Positions 50,599 to 63,850 of a stretch of DNA of 64,000 nt are shown here, in pieces. The stretch lies in NCBI RefSeq assembly GCF_964204645.1, contig NC_134027.1, forward strand, positions 8,296,485-8,360,484, written 5' to 3'. Below the pieces are notes generated by a model. That model had not been told where the DNA came from and searched no databases. It was given only the letters and a program-made list of their open reading frames with translations. Every line of letters starts with the position of its first letter. Position 1 is the first letter of the stretch. The stretch comes from Tubulanus polymorphus (taxonomy: Eukaryota; Nemertea; Palaeonemertea; Tubulaniformes; Tubulanidae). The translations under genes and the position numbers were made by a program.

Positions 50599-53500
50599 TC
50601 AAACATCGCAAGTATCTCCATCATCCCCATCATCTAATAACACACAATCCGCCACGGGAATCTTCACTTGTTCATCAGATTCTACTTCTATATCAATCGG
50701 TTTATTGTTGTTTTCAGTAACATCTGCGGATCCTGCATCATTTTGTAGGTCAAATTCAGCACCTGCTGAATTAACATCGGATGAACTACTGTTGTCATCA
50801 TCGTCATCATCGTCGTCGGATGTTTCTTTTTTCTGTTCGGTATCTTGTGAAACTTCCTCAGGAATTTCTTTCACAGCGGATGGTTCCTCAGTAGATTCGG
50901 TAGGGATATTTGTTTCAACGCTAACAGCCACTACAGGCAATGAAGGAGTTATATTGGTGAGGGAATTGGATGATTTCATAGAATCGCTTCCATCTGCTGA
51001 AAAAAGATGACAATATATCAAAATATGAATGTCAATATTAAAGTTATTTTAAGATTTATCACTAACCAAAATGAGGTCGCAGTGAAGCTTAAAAATGAAG
51101 GAGCAATGGAAATGGGTTTTTTGACTACATACGTTTTGACCAGATTTTCACATGATCAGACTCGGTGTAGAATGTATAAATTAAAGTGATTTCATATTCC
51201 ATGCTATAGCAATATCTATTCCCAGTGTGTTTAGCTACTGAGAGAGTTTTCATGCTATGTATGAGTTTTGACAATGGATCTATTCCAGGTTGAACTAATA
51301 GTATTCTAAAATCTTCGAATGCAAGCACTAAACTGACTTAAAGAAGTAAAACATGGTGGATAGTGAAGTAAAACATCCTCGAAATAGTAAACCCAATAAT
51401 ACCAAGAAACGTAACTGATAAATTGACTACACCGCGTATCAAATAAAAAAAGAAATCTTAAAATTGTTATACCCATTTCTACCGGATTCATACATCATCA
51501 AAATATTGATGAAAATCTTTCTAAACGTAACAGAAATGTATACAGAAAAAAACATGATATAAACGATGCAATACTGAATTATCATTGGCTGGTAAACATA
51601 TAAAATGACGGTATACTTACTGATATCTATAGGAGTCATTCCTCGTGGTAGAGACTGTGACTTGTTCGTATTCTCAGTGTCAGAATCTGTGCCACTCAAT
51701 CGTCGTAAGCTATCGATGCGGTTCTTAACCGACAGACGATTTTCGTCTTTCTCGAGACTAGAATCCTTTCTGTTCTCGGCAGGACTCGATTCGCTACTCG
51801 AAGGTCGAGACTCTTTAGTCGCTATCGTCCTCAAGTCTTTGCTCAGCGTTGAATCTCTGCTGGCCGGTTGCGGAGTTGATTCTCGACTAGATTCCCGGCT
51901 AGCTATTACAGGACTCGATTCTTTACTCAGACGAGAACCTAAACAAAGTAATATCACATGGTACTGGTATTTCTTACATCAATACGTAATTTGTAATTGA
52001 AACACACAACTTTTTCAGAGCACATACCAGGCGGTGGTGGTTTCCTAGGTTTTGCCGATGCTATCGGTGGTTTCGGACGCGATGGAGGAGCTGGTTTAGC
52101 TACAGGATGAATCGAGAAATATGTTAAAATAATTACGATAACAACTGAATCAATTGTCTCGGCGTTCTGAAAGATCAGCTACATACTGGATGGTGGCGGT
52201 GCTGGCCCAGGTTTTTTCTCCGATGCTGAAAAAGCTCTTGACGCTCGCGGTGGCGCCTGTGGACTTTTATCCGGTCGCGGGGGAGGTGGTTTGTGTTTTT
52301 GGTCTGCTTTGTCGCCCTGAAATTGACAATACCATGTGGTCCTCGCCTGCGAAAAGAAATGCTTTCATGCAGCAAATGCTGGCGTTCTCTCTCTTGAAAC
52401 GAATGACACAGTTACTAACAGAAAGTGTAAGATATACAAAGAAAAGTAAAGAACAGATTCTTATCAGAACATTTAGCTAGCAAACAGATTTAGATTGACA
52501 GTTGTGAAGAAAGTTATGCTCAGACAAATTAAGCGTACAGTGTTATTTAAGAAGAGTTAAATAGGAAAATGAAATATACAATAATACAGTTGTCTCGTAC
52601 AAGAGATGGAAAGCAGTTCTTTACGGGTGAGTTTTACACAAGAAACTGAATATTCATGAAACAAAACCTGTTTTTCATAAATTACTTTGTGACAATTACA
52701 ACAAACAAAACATAAAACATAGTGCAAAGATATAAGAGACAACTTAGGGATACATTATTCATTAGTAATTAACCGAAAAGAAGATATGTTAAAACAAAGA
52801 TCTACTAACATTTGTTAACAATTCAGATATATTTTCCTTAGGCACTTACCTCAGAAGCCATTCCGGTTTGCTTCAGTTTCATTTCAGCAAAAATTCCAGA
52901 ATTGACACCAAAGCCAATTTTAGGAATACTTGCAGGCTGCCTCTTTACAACTGGTTCTTCTACTGTCACTTCTGACTGCACTTCAACTATAATGAAAGGG
53001 AAATGATATTCATTTGATATTCAACAGCGCAGCTTTCATCACTCAGAAGGAAAAGAAGCACTGCCATTTACCTTTTTCTTCAGTGTCAGGTTTCTCTTCA
53101 GGCTTTGTCTCTTCAGGTTCAGCCTTTGTTTCATTTTTTTTCTTGAAAAATTTCATCTTTCCAAATCCAAAGCCACTCCTAGAATTCACAATACACATTT
53201 TCGATAAAATGATGTAGTGTTTCACCCCATTGTACCGGAAGTGAGAGCAATATCGATGTACATACTTGCTTTCAGATTTTTCTTTTGATTTGTCATCAGA
53301 TTTTTCTGTGTCCTCCTTACGGTTGGTCAAATTATTCAAGAAACTCGGCTTTTTCGTTGATGTTTTCGGTCTGAAAAACATATAAATTCAAGTACCAATG
53401 CTAAGAGTCCGAAACAAAACACTCATTAAGCAGAAAAAAAAAGAAATCTCATTCTCGTAAATTTATCCTTAACCAACTATAAGTTTCTTTGCATCATCAT

Positions 53501-56500
53501 TTATATTCAAGATATTTAGGTTGATAACACAGTTACAATATGGAATGAATTTCTTTTCCAATATTTTAGCCATTATACTGAGAATAAGTCAATTACTTTT
53601 TACTTAAGTTTTAGAAATCAAGGATAGGTACTAAATGTGCCCGGCTACTGATGTCATTCATTGATCCTGGTGATTCAAAATTTTCAACACGCTAGCCAAC
53701 ACAAATGAGGGTATTACGGTAATCAAAATTTCCCTCTAACCAAAACAATAAACCTTACAGAGCTCTCGTACACAATGATTAGATACATATTTTTATAATA
53801 ATACTTACTTGTTTGAGGGTGGAGGTGGGCGTTTTACAGCGGGCGTTACAGTTGGGACATTCACTGGTTCAGAAGAAGTTTCGAAGAAAGCATTGACACC
53901 TTCACTCAGGGTAAATGGCGAATCAGTCTCATTAGAATCATTGTTATTGGTAGGCTCTCGAGATGCTGCCGGTTTCGATGGCAAGTGCGTACGTGGCCGT
54001 CGAGGGCGGCTCTTCTGTAAGTGTTGTAATTTCTGTTCGCCAGCAGCAGGCAATGGACTTAGATCACCAAATACTTCTGCATCTGTAAATAGCAAAATTG
54101 TTAGGTATAACATACATAGATATTTTTTCATAATAGTATAAGCGAATAATACGGTGAACGCTAATTTCATACAGGTTCATCTCATTCTAACATTCAATCT
54201 AACATTCTAAAGATATTTTGTAGCTCGTTTAACCTATTAGCCCTCAAACCGCCCGCATCTGCCCTGCCTATTACTCCTCAAGCCGGCCCTATCTACCCTT
54301 TCATCTGCTGCACAAAAACAGTTACAGTAGGATTCAAACCCATTAGCTTAGGATAAACAAGACATCTAAGATGTCGAAATTCCGTATAGAAATCAATATC
54401 TTCCTATTTGAAATTCATGGTTATTTGAAATATCACAGATCCGAGCGCTCTCTTATATCCCAGTAAGGCCCACCTCATCAAATCTTATACCATATATGAA
54501 AGTTTGTTGACAACAAAATAACACAAACTTGTAATACATGAAAATCAAAATGAAAATGGAGCTTTTTTTGTATCGTGATAAATGTGGATTTTCCGCTGAA
54601 TTTTCTGAGGAGTAATAGACACTACTGACCGGGTGGTGAAATTCCTGAGTGCTAATGGGCTAAAGTTTTCAAGTTTCGAACTGATACCCGAAGCATTCTT
54701 TTCATTCATCCAAACATGTTCATACAAACACATATACATACATACATACCATTTGTCGTTTTAATTTTGGGTTTATTAGTAGGTGGACTTAAAACAACCG
54801 CTTTTACTTCTGGAGCCTTGACGAACAATGATGGTCCAGGAGCATCAATTGATGCACTATGTCCTACAAATCATAGATACAACACAAAAACTGTGACAAA
54901 CTTCTACAACAAAATACCATCGCAATGAAGCCCTAACTTTGTGAGAGCACATGCAACCACTATTGCAGAAATTGCATCTCGAATACAAAAAATGTTGAAC
55001 TACCGGTAGTATGAATAATGATTACACTGTTTGTGCTTAACTTTAACCAAATATTTCTAAAATCACTATCAGTACGTAAATTAGAAAAACCGTCTATTGG
55101 TAAATTTTCAGCAATGAAATGACAAAACAACATGAACATAAATTGATAATAGGCATGCAAGTACGAAAAGCTAACATTAATGCATATATCAAAACACCAA
55201 AACACTTTCTTTCACCTGTAGAATTTTTTTCTTCGATTTCATGCTCTGATTTTTCATATAAACTTGTTTCCATGCAGTCTAAACAGATTTATATTACAGG
55301 TAAGTAAAACAGCATTTCAAAGATGGCTTTATTCAATAGAAAATTCTTGGTTAGGTAGTAAAAAGACATTATTGAAGATTGTTACTATCTCATGCGTTTA
55401 GTTGTAGTCACGTCAAAAGGTTAACGAGTAAGATCCTAAACTAAGGTCAGTTACAAGATGAGTTTTTAAAAGCATAGGAAATATAACTGGTAGGTTTTTC
55501 TATTGTTAATAGCTGAATCTATCGTGGAATATGTTCTCACCTATGACTGACTGAGGTCGAACTTTGGAGATTTTGATGCTCCGTCTCTTCTGTCCACAAC
55601 ACTGCTGTAAGTAAACATTACATCATGATTACGCGATTAACCCTGCTTAATCTTGAAGATGGTTTGGCACTAATAGCATTCATCGAGTTTATTGTTCATG
55701 ATTATGAGTTAGCATATGATACGCATATGTTTACATGATGAACAGAATATATGATATAAATGCTATGAATATTGATTTTAGAGTTCATTACTTCATCCTC
55801 AAGTTCGTCTTTATTTATGATGAATACATTGTTGTCTGCCTCCGCATTTCTCAGATTTACTTGGCTACTACTTATTTTAGCATTCAGATGATCCTTCTGG
55901 AAAAAGCCAAGTACACTTAAATAATCAGTGGTGATGATCAAATTACAATGTAATCTCATCACAACGAACTTCAAGGGACCAGAAAATATGCGCGTTATAA
56001 CCAACAGTTCGTTACATCCAGTATGAAATCAACCAAATTGTCTCATTAGGGACATAATTTCATATTTGATATATCCGATGAATCGCTGTATCAGAGTTAG
56101 TTATACCGAGGTTCCACTGTAGTTCAGATTTAGTTCAAATTGATACAAACTTAGTCTATATGTATAACATACCAATTCTCTATGATTGGTTGTCAATGAT
56201 TCCAACACAGCATCCATTATTCTGTTCGACAAATATTCACTCAATGCTAAGTTCACCTCACTGAAACGAACACATTGACATATTTCCCTAAGTCGCGATT
56301 TTAAGTTGGCTTTCAATATGGAAGAAAAAATACATACCACATTTTATTCATCAAATCAGTACCAACTTGCTCAACTAACAAATCATGCACAAGGTTTGGT
56401 TGCAGTTTGATTTTCTCAGCACAAGCGTTTAGGATTTCCTCTTTGAATGCCTAAAATCAGGTATAGTTGAAAAACCCAATATCCAATAGAGTATAACCTT

Positions 56501-57654
56501 ATGCAAAATATTCTGTAAATGAGACCATTAATGTATTTTCTATGAGACTGATAAGTATGGAGACATATATACCTCATCTTCCATTATGGCTGGACATTGC
56601 TCTTCAACTGACCGAAGCATCTCTTCAAGATTATTCTGTAATTAAACAAAATTATTCCCAAAAATGTCCTCAAATATTCAGTGATATGATGGTATCAAGT
56701 AAGGAATTGAGTAGGACACCTTTAACTGTGTCGACAACAGATCTTGAATTTCAATTCCTATATTATCTAGTTTCTGGTCAACAACATTTCCTTTGCCTTC
56801 AGACTCTTGGGATACTTTCTGTAAACTGAGTAGAACCTGCATAACAAGATAAAATATGCAAGTTTTTTTTTTCATGAGAAAAATTGAATTCCGATGATAT
56901 TTCATGGTCTAGGCAACCTACTTGTCTGGCACTATCGGCATCTTTCAAAAATTTCTGGGCTGTTTCAATCTGTGAGCCCGTGCTTTCGCTACAATCATTT
57001 CCCAATGCGTTGATAGTGTCTTGTAGCTGTACAACCAACCTATCCACCATCTATGGGTATTCATAAGACAAGCCGCATAAATATAAACCTCGTAATAATG
57101 GTTAATCATGGAGTGTAGGAAAAGTGAAATGCAGATCAAACCTGTTGAGCGGAATTGACGAGGAAGCCTTGATGCAGACGGAATGATTTATCACTGTTGA
57201 ACTTGCGAGGACTGTGATTCCTGTGCAGCAAAGCTTCGATGTGTTCAAGGACTGCGAGTGTTTTTTCGGAGTTGTTTTTTAGAGCATTTGCCGCATCGTA
57301 TACAGGCGTAGGCATGTAGCGTAGTGTATAATTACTGCAAGGTGATTAATTGATTACTGCATCGATCCGGTCAAACGAAGCCAAGACAGTACAGTACAGG
57401 GATAACAGGGAACATTCAGTAAGATATATATCATATAAAGTATAGACAATCCCGCACTAATAGAATGAGAAAGATGAAGTCCAAAAAGTTTCCTTAAAGA
57501 TACTAATTTTTTGATTTGACTCATTTTTTCATCTTCAGGAATTTTCGCACTTAATCTTTCTCATTATATCAGTGTGGGATTCTCTATATATTGTCGCAAC
57601 ACAATTCAAACATGGTGTATTACCAATGGTTGAATATCATATAGAATTCATTGG

Positions 57655-57694
<40 letters not shown>

Positions 57695-60600
57695 AAGTAC
57701 TAACAAACCTTTCTAACGCATTGGCCACGTCTTTAAATCCTTGGTGAGTAGTAAGATTGCGATCCCACAGAACTGTCTCCAGTTTGTGATTAATGACGAG
57801 CGCTTTGGCCAACATTCGTGCACCGACATCTCCCATATAGTTACCACTACGAATATATGATCACGTAAAATATAAGTCCCACAATCACATAGCCAATAGG
57901 TGATAATATCGAAACGTTGAAATTTATTTTAAAATCTGAATTTTCCGTTCTCCACAAAAAACCATTATCATTTCTTGACTTATTGCGAAGTTTTACCTTG
58001 TCATATGATCAAGTTTCTTGTAAGATAGAAAAACAGGCTTTAATTATGTAAGAACATATACACTTTACTAAAAAATGTCCAACCTTATGTCAAGCTTCAG
58101 CAGACTTGTGTTACTACCGATAGCATTGATGATAATGGCTGTATCCATCTTCAGCTTAGAATCGGCTAGCGACAATGAGGTAATTGGCTAAAAAAAGTTT
58201 AAAGTGTGTTCAGTTTTTTCCCAGCAACGCTTTAAATATCGACACTAAATAAGCAATGCTATTGACAATGTTGATCTTGAGTAATTAAAGTAACTTACGC
58301 AGCAGTCATCTTGAATAAGATGCATCACAGCATCCAATACCTGAGCAACGTTTCTAAAAAAACGAAAATTATTATAAAAAGTTAGCTTGCATAAGATAGA
58401 TAGAGATCCATATAACTCAACCAAAAAATGGCAAAATATTCAACTCATATATCTGTTTACATTCACGAATAAAAATCCAGAGTTTACCAAAAAAAATCAT
58501 TTAATAGGTACAAGCATTTGATACATCATAAACAAGTAATGATATATCGAAGTTCATTTTATAAATAGACTGGTAAATTGATATATTAGTGGAAAGTTAG
58601 GAGTTAATTCATTCATAATCCTTATACGTCTTCTAAATGATAGAATTATCTATAAATAATGTTTAGATCTTTCTTATTTCAGAATACAAATTGCATGCTC
58701 TCACAGTAACTACCATGCATTTAACTGACACGGCTCTAAATCAGTACCGTAGACAAATCTCGAGAACGCGAGCACTTTTTATAAGTGTCATCAAACTATC
58801 CTAATTTGAAAATTTCTAGTTGTTTTCATCGAATGATATCGTATTTCTTGCATAAAATTTATGAAGTCTTGTCAATTTCAACCATGCTAACAAAGATCTA
58901 GAATGAAATACCCGCGTAAACTGAGTGGATAGATTCGGAAACGCTTTTTGTGAGTTTCAATGTAATTAAAGTCGAAGTCATTGTTGTATAACGTTGCCCG
59001 GCAGCTAAACAGAATAGAGAATAATAATACATGCTATTAGTTTGGTATGTTTCGAGTTTTTTTTCTTTTTTTTAATAAGTTTGATATTTCGTGAACGAGG
59101 GGACCTGGAAGCATGTTTCATCACAGCAGAATCATCACTCTACATTATTGAACATTGCAGCAATTTTTGCATATCGCATGCAGGATACAGTGAGCCACAC
59201 TCGGTCAATCGATTAGTTCAATGTTCTTCATGTGCAGATTCTTTAAAAACTTGGATCTGGAAGTCCTTTCATCTTTTTCAACCTGAACCCAATTCAATTC
59301 TTTTGTCACACTTTGTTTAGACTAAATTCTTTATTTCACCGGAAAGAGAAAGGCACAAATATCGGTGCCCAATGAAACTGAGCATGCGTCATGTCATTCG
59401 AATATCCAACAGTATACCAAGGCAGGTACATGCGATTCTGGCACATGCCTTACTTTCTTTGTTGATGTAAGCCTTTATTGAAAGAGTCTGCAGGAAGCCA
59501 AAACATCAATCTGTGGATCAGACAATAAATCAATCACACTTTTTTGCACCATTGTGTTTTGCTATCTCGTATCTAGCACATCAAGGGACTCCCCAAGTCT
59601 TGTATGTTACACAAAATCATGACTAGAATTTCATTTCATGCAGCCGACGCAAATGTCTCTTGGTCTATATAGTGATACTGAATATGACACGTATAATGAT
59701 GAATACTTCAACACGATAGCCAACTCCTCAATAAAAGATATTCTTTGTTGATGCGGTATTACCAAAAATTGCATTCCTTATCATTCTCTGTTGCACTCAA
59801 CACAGTTCTTTAGACTTGAATTTACAGTCTTTTCTAAACTCTATATTAAGGCACTGAAACTCAAATTTCACTATAAATCAGTGAATATCAGTCTGAATAT
59901 TGATATGCTTTTTACATTGTAGACAACTGCTTCCATGTGAAATGAATGCCTGATAAACCATAAATAACTGCATAAGGTATGTAGTTTGTAATGAATCATG
60001 CATATAAGAAAGAGGAAGTATTTGTATTCAGAAAGCAGACCGCATTGGTGGTATGTTTACCTTGGGGATTTAGACGAACTGCTGCTAATAGATGAGCTGC
60101 TTTTCCTCGGCCTAAGTTTCGATACAATCTCACAATGAATTTTGATTACGATGTTTTTTCAGTTACTTATGATATAAACAAACATATCTTCCAGTAATTA
60201 CCAGTTCAGTTTAGACAACTAGATGATAAAGGGCTAGACGCAATCATTACTTAGTTCAAGAATTCAGCAGAACCGTTTCAGAATAAAATTCAAATGCCGA
60301 TTACAAAGTACAAGAACCCATTAAAACCAAACCTATAATCCACCACCATGACTGAAAGCCACACTATTAGGCAGCTGTAATAATTCATCATTATTCACAG
60401 AAGAGGGAACAATTTTTATCTCTTACTTTGACTTCGTAGTGACAAAATTCTTGCCGATGCTCAATTCTCTGAGGTTCTTGTTTTCGGTGACCCGATTCAA
60501 AATAGGGATCATATCAATATCAAGTCCTGCCAAAGACAAAATAAGTAAGACAATAATACATGAGCTAGAATTTTCATCACATTAAGTGAATCATGAAAGT

Positions 60601-63600
60601 GAATCACAAAAATACAAAATTACCGTTGTCACTGATATCTAAGCGGGAAACACATGTCAGATTAGCGATGGAGTTTTCAAGAATTAGCGCTCCCGCTGTT
60701 CGAAAATCATTAGTGCTGATATCTAATGTCATGTCTTCGATCTGCAGATTACTTGTTAGACCGTTCAGTAATCCCCTGAAAATTGAAAGATAATCATCAA
60801 GGAATCGATGAAACAGTCTGATATTTTATTCAAGATGTATGCAAATGATTGAGGAGATAAATGTACCGTAATGCTTCCGGAGGGAGCTTATTATTGGACA
60901 GATTTAGATATTGCAGAGACATTGCCGTAGAAAAGAACTGCTTCCATGTTACTGGTACAGTGATCTCTTTCGACTTGGCTCTACTGGTGAAGACGTTGCC
61001 ACCTAGATTCAAATGGCTTAAGTTTTGAGTACATCCACGCAACAAAGCACCACAAACCTAAGACAAAGAACACGTCATTACAAGCAAAAAGAGACTATAG
61101 AGAAGACTTCATACCCGATTTGTTGATTCTTGTTATAAAGAAGAAAAGATTTTCCAATGTACAAAAGATGTCATTCTAAACCATACATTCATAAATCTAA
61201 CTGCACGATTATCATTTGAATGAAATACAATGCAGACACCTTATAATCAATTCTTACCATATCGAGTGGACATTCTGTTTCAGACAAATCTATATGTCTC
61301 AGCGTATTTGGTTTTGCAAGAAAATTGCACAGACTCTGAAAGAACAACCATGATTACCTAGTACATGTTATACCTACATCAACAGATTTTTAGATTATGT
61401 GCCAGTTAAAATTGATGATAGATTTTATACATACGGTAAGCTCTTCCATCTTTAATGAGTTTCCTGACAAATCTAGTTTAGTCAAAGTGCTTGCAACGTA
61501 CTTATTCATCGCCAATGAATCAGCTAATCGGTTAATTCCTTTAGCGGTTAATCCACAGCGAGCAAAGTTAATGGATACAAGTCCTTTAGTTAGTTTACTG
61601 AGTGGATTGGTCAAGTGAATGATGCCTGTGTGAAAAAAAATATTTCTCTTTAGTTAAGTTCATGATTTCTAACGTTTGAGATTCAACGAAAATTTGCCAC
61701 TTCTCACACTATATACCTCTATCCTCAATATTGTTATCAGAGAAATCAATAGTATGGAGTGGAGTCTCGGAATTTGACAGCAAAGCCATGGACAACTTAT
61801 GGACAAACTCCCTGCAAAGAAAATTTCAGTAAATATCACCATGTACAGTAACAACTTTTCATACAGGACGACTACCAGCATCTACCAGTATGTATACATA
61901 CCATTTCAAGCCAACTCCGGCTAAATGTAACTCCTCCAATACTGTATTGCTCTTCATGACTTTGTTAACTTCATTCATGGCTGCCAAGTTCTAGAAAAAT
62001 AAATACATTTTTTCATAATTTTTCAAATTTGTACCCAGTATCTACTATTTTCATTATCTTTTTGTACCTTTCAGTTTTTTATTAAAATGTACTGATCAAA
62101 GTAGAATGAGGTAAGACCACAAAGACAATTAACTCTCCTTATAACCATTACAATCGTCTTTTTGGTTTTACCTAAGAGTTACATGAAGAGAATTGAAAGA
62201 TATAGAAAGTACTTAGAAATCTATGACAAACAATATTACTCACAAGTTTGGTATTAGTTGCATTGAATTTGGTGAACCATTTATTAAAACGCAAAGCAGC
62301 TATAACTGGAACAAGTTCTCTGAAAAATATTGCTTTGTTGAGAATTCAATCAAGTAAAAACCAGCAATAAAGGGTTTCTGCAAATTGGTTTCAGTTATCA
62401 TATATGCTTTAAATTTCTTTATCATTGTAGGCTTGTAGAAAAGATGAACAAACGTAGCCTACAAATGTTGAATACCTTCACTATTAATATATGCACTATT
62501 GAATAAATCATCATGAGGAAGCAACAGCATTTCAGGCCAAAAATGACAGCCATCCTATGTTCAATCAACCTAATTTTTCCTAAACCCTCAGAGAATATAT
62601 ATACAAATGAAAGATCAAGATAATTGATTGAAGCGTCTTACAAATTTCCAATGAACTTCCAAAAAGTGCAGAAGTGCTGATTTTGATGAACGACAATGGC
62701 CATCTTGATTCCAATCTAGCCAATTTTTCAGCTGTAGATGAGGTATACAAAAAGCAAATATCAAGATCGTATATCAAAGCATATCGAACACTTCCCAAGA
62801 AAACTAGATTCTGTCTATAGATAGATGGCCATATGAAAAGTGAACGCAAGCAATTGTCAACTGGGACTAATTTTTCCTGCTAAAAAAGTTTCGTCTGAAT
62901 CTCTTTCATCAGATATGTAATTTCAGATAAATACACCAGGAAGGAAAGACCTCAGTATAGTAGATAATGGATGCATTAAGTGACATAGTAGTTACTTTTA
63001 CATGAAATAGGTAATTACCCCAATCAGCATGCAAACAAAATTTATGAATTTTTCTAAATTTTCCATTTCCAATGGTATGATTACAATGAAGGCAAATTAG
63101 ATCTGAACTTGATCTTACTTGACACAAGAGAGCCAAGCTTGGCAAACATACGATCGGGTGAAGAACAGGAATTTAGCATAAAATCGAGCAATTATTCATT
63201 ATTACCTCGGGTCTAAATGATCGAAGTCACCGACGCAGAATTCCTTGTTTCCCTGAGACAAATATATCGTGTCTACATCCTAAGAAAACAAAGAATCAAT
63301 AAATAGAATTAGTATAAACGGTAGCGATTTTAACATTGATCGGAAAATATCGTTAAAACCTACCCAAGCTACTTCATCTCGGTACGGTAAACAGTGTTTA
63401 TCACACATTGCACTATACATTTGCGAATAGTTATCACATGGACCTGGATCTCGGGCTTCTATATCTTTGATCATTGTGTGCATTGTTTTTATCCGATCGG
63501 GAGGACTAACGTCAATTGTCTTGATCAGCTTACTGCAATAAAAAGCGCAATAGCCGTTGATGCTATTGATGTGCTTGAAAGTATAGAATTACTTGACAAA

Positions 63601-63850
63601 CTGAAATTATCAACTCATTATCGACCAACAAACAACTTGATAGGTCTAAATTAATAATCAATTGTCACAATAATCAATTGGCATTAAAGTAGGAATATTT
63701 GCTTTTCACGCAAACTTACTTCAACGGGGTTGAAATGAAGACATTTTTCAATGATGTACAAATGTGCGCTATCATATGATCAAATTCATCTGTATCTTCA
63801 TCAACCAACGAATGAAACAAATATGTTTTGCCTTCAGCCATTAGAAGTAA
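50599..63850 (-). CDS. CARMIL: CARMIL family protein (LRRC16-like capping-protein regulator), 32 exons, N-terminus off the window
   Basis: Exons, 5' to 3': 63720-63850, 63364-63532, 63206-63279, 62244-62319, 61902-61990, 61717-61811, 61435-61625, 61258-61335, 60867-61057, 60624-60775, 60427-60526, 58299-58353, 58084-58187, 57709-57846, 57142-57334, 56922-57050, 56720-56836, 56573-56635, 56338-56450, 56173-56260, 55792-55896, 55541-55604, 55216-55278, 54750-54863, 53809-54082, 53266-53370, 53072-53178, 52850-52986, 52187-52316, 52028-52099, 51621-51938, 50599-50996. All phases join: 1,410 residues in the window. Order: end of the PH-like domain (ICTSLKNVF), linker ([20 protein letters not shown]), leucine-rich repeats (about 125-548), helical dimerisation region (to about 782), CPI motif [11 protein letters not shown]...P (about 916-932), a CSI-like [11 protein letters not shown], proline-rich PPPPRP segments and an acidic tail (DDDDDDDD). 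CARMILs bind and uncap capping protein at actin barbed ends and help lamellipodia. Vertebrates have CARMIL1-3; which this resembles most is not decided. Confidence 0.94.
54228..54664. repeat. Inverted-repeat element in a CARMIL intron
   Basis: The left end TTTAACCTATTAGCCCTCAA and a TATTACTCCTCA block about 55 bp inside are mirrored at the right end (GAGGAGTAATA ... CTGAGTGCTAATGGGCTAAA). The arms are imperfect, about 70 bp. It lies in the intron 54083-54749 and is non-coding. Confidence 0.6.
55935..56121. repeat. Dispersed repeat family 2, copy B (in a CARMIL intron)
   Basis: Shares ACGAACTTCA, GACCAGAAAAT, TTATAAC and CCAGTATGAAAT with 34962-35108. It ends ACCGAGGTTCCACTGTA, the inverse of the CAGTGGAACCT end of copy A. 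Intron 55897-56172. Confidence 0.65.
57661..57692. repeat. (AT)n microsatellite in a CARMIL intron
   Basis: About sixteen uninterrupted AT units just outside the exon 57709-57846. Confidence 0.9.
58354..60426. other. Largest CARMIL intron in the window
   Basis: A 2.07-kb intron between the exon ending [10 protein letters not shown] and the exon starting NVAQVLD. It is mostly AT-rich with nothing recognisable, except a possible serine-rich cassette exon at 60061-60111. Confidence 0.6.
60061..60111 (-). other. CARMIL: Candidate serine-rich cassette exon of the CARMIL gene
   Basis: On the minus strand, acceptor AAACTTAG at 60112-60119 and donor GTAAAC at 60055-60060 bound 51 nt. The phase fits exactly between the exons at 60427-60526 and 58299-58353. 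Inclusion would insert [17 protein letters not shown] between KSK and NVAQ in the leucine-rich-repeat region. Usage is inferred only from splice sites, phase and composition; it may be spurious. Confidence 0.4.

Noticed and set aside
53809-54141. Plus-strand 110-codon Gly/Ser-rich open frame
   Set aside because: Antisense shadow of the CARMIL exon 53809-54082, whose minus-strand frame carries the CPI motif.
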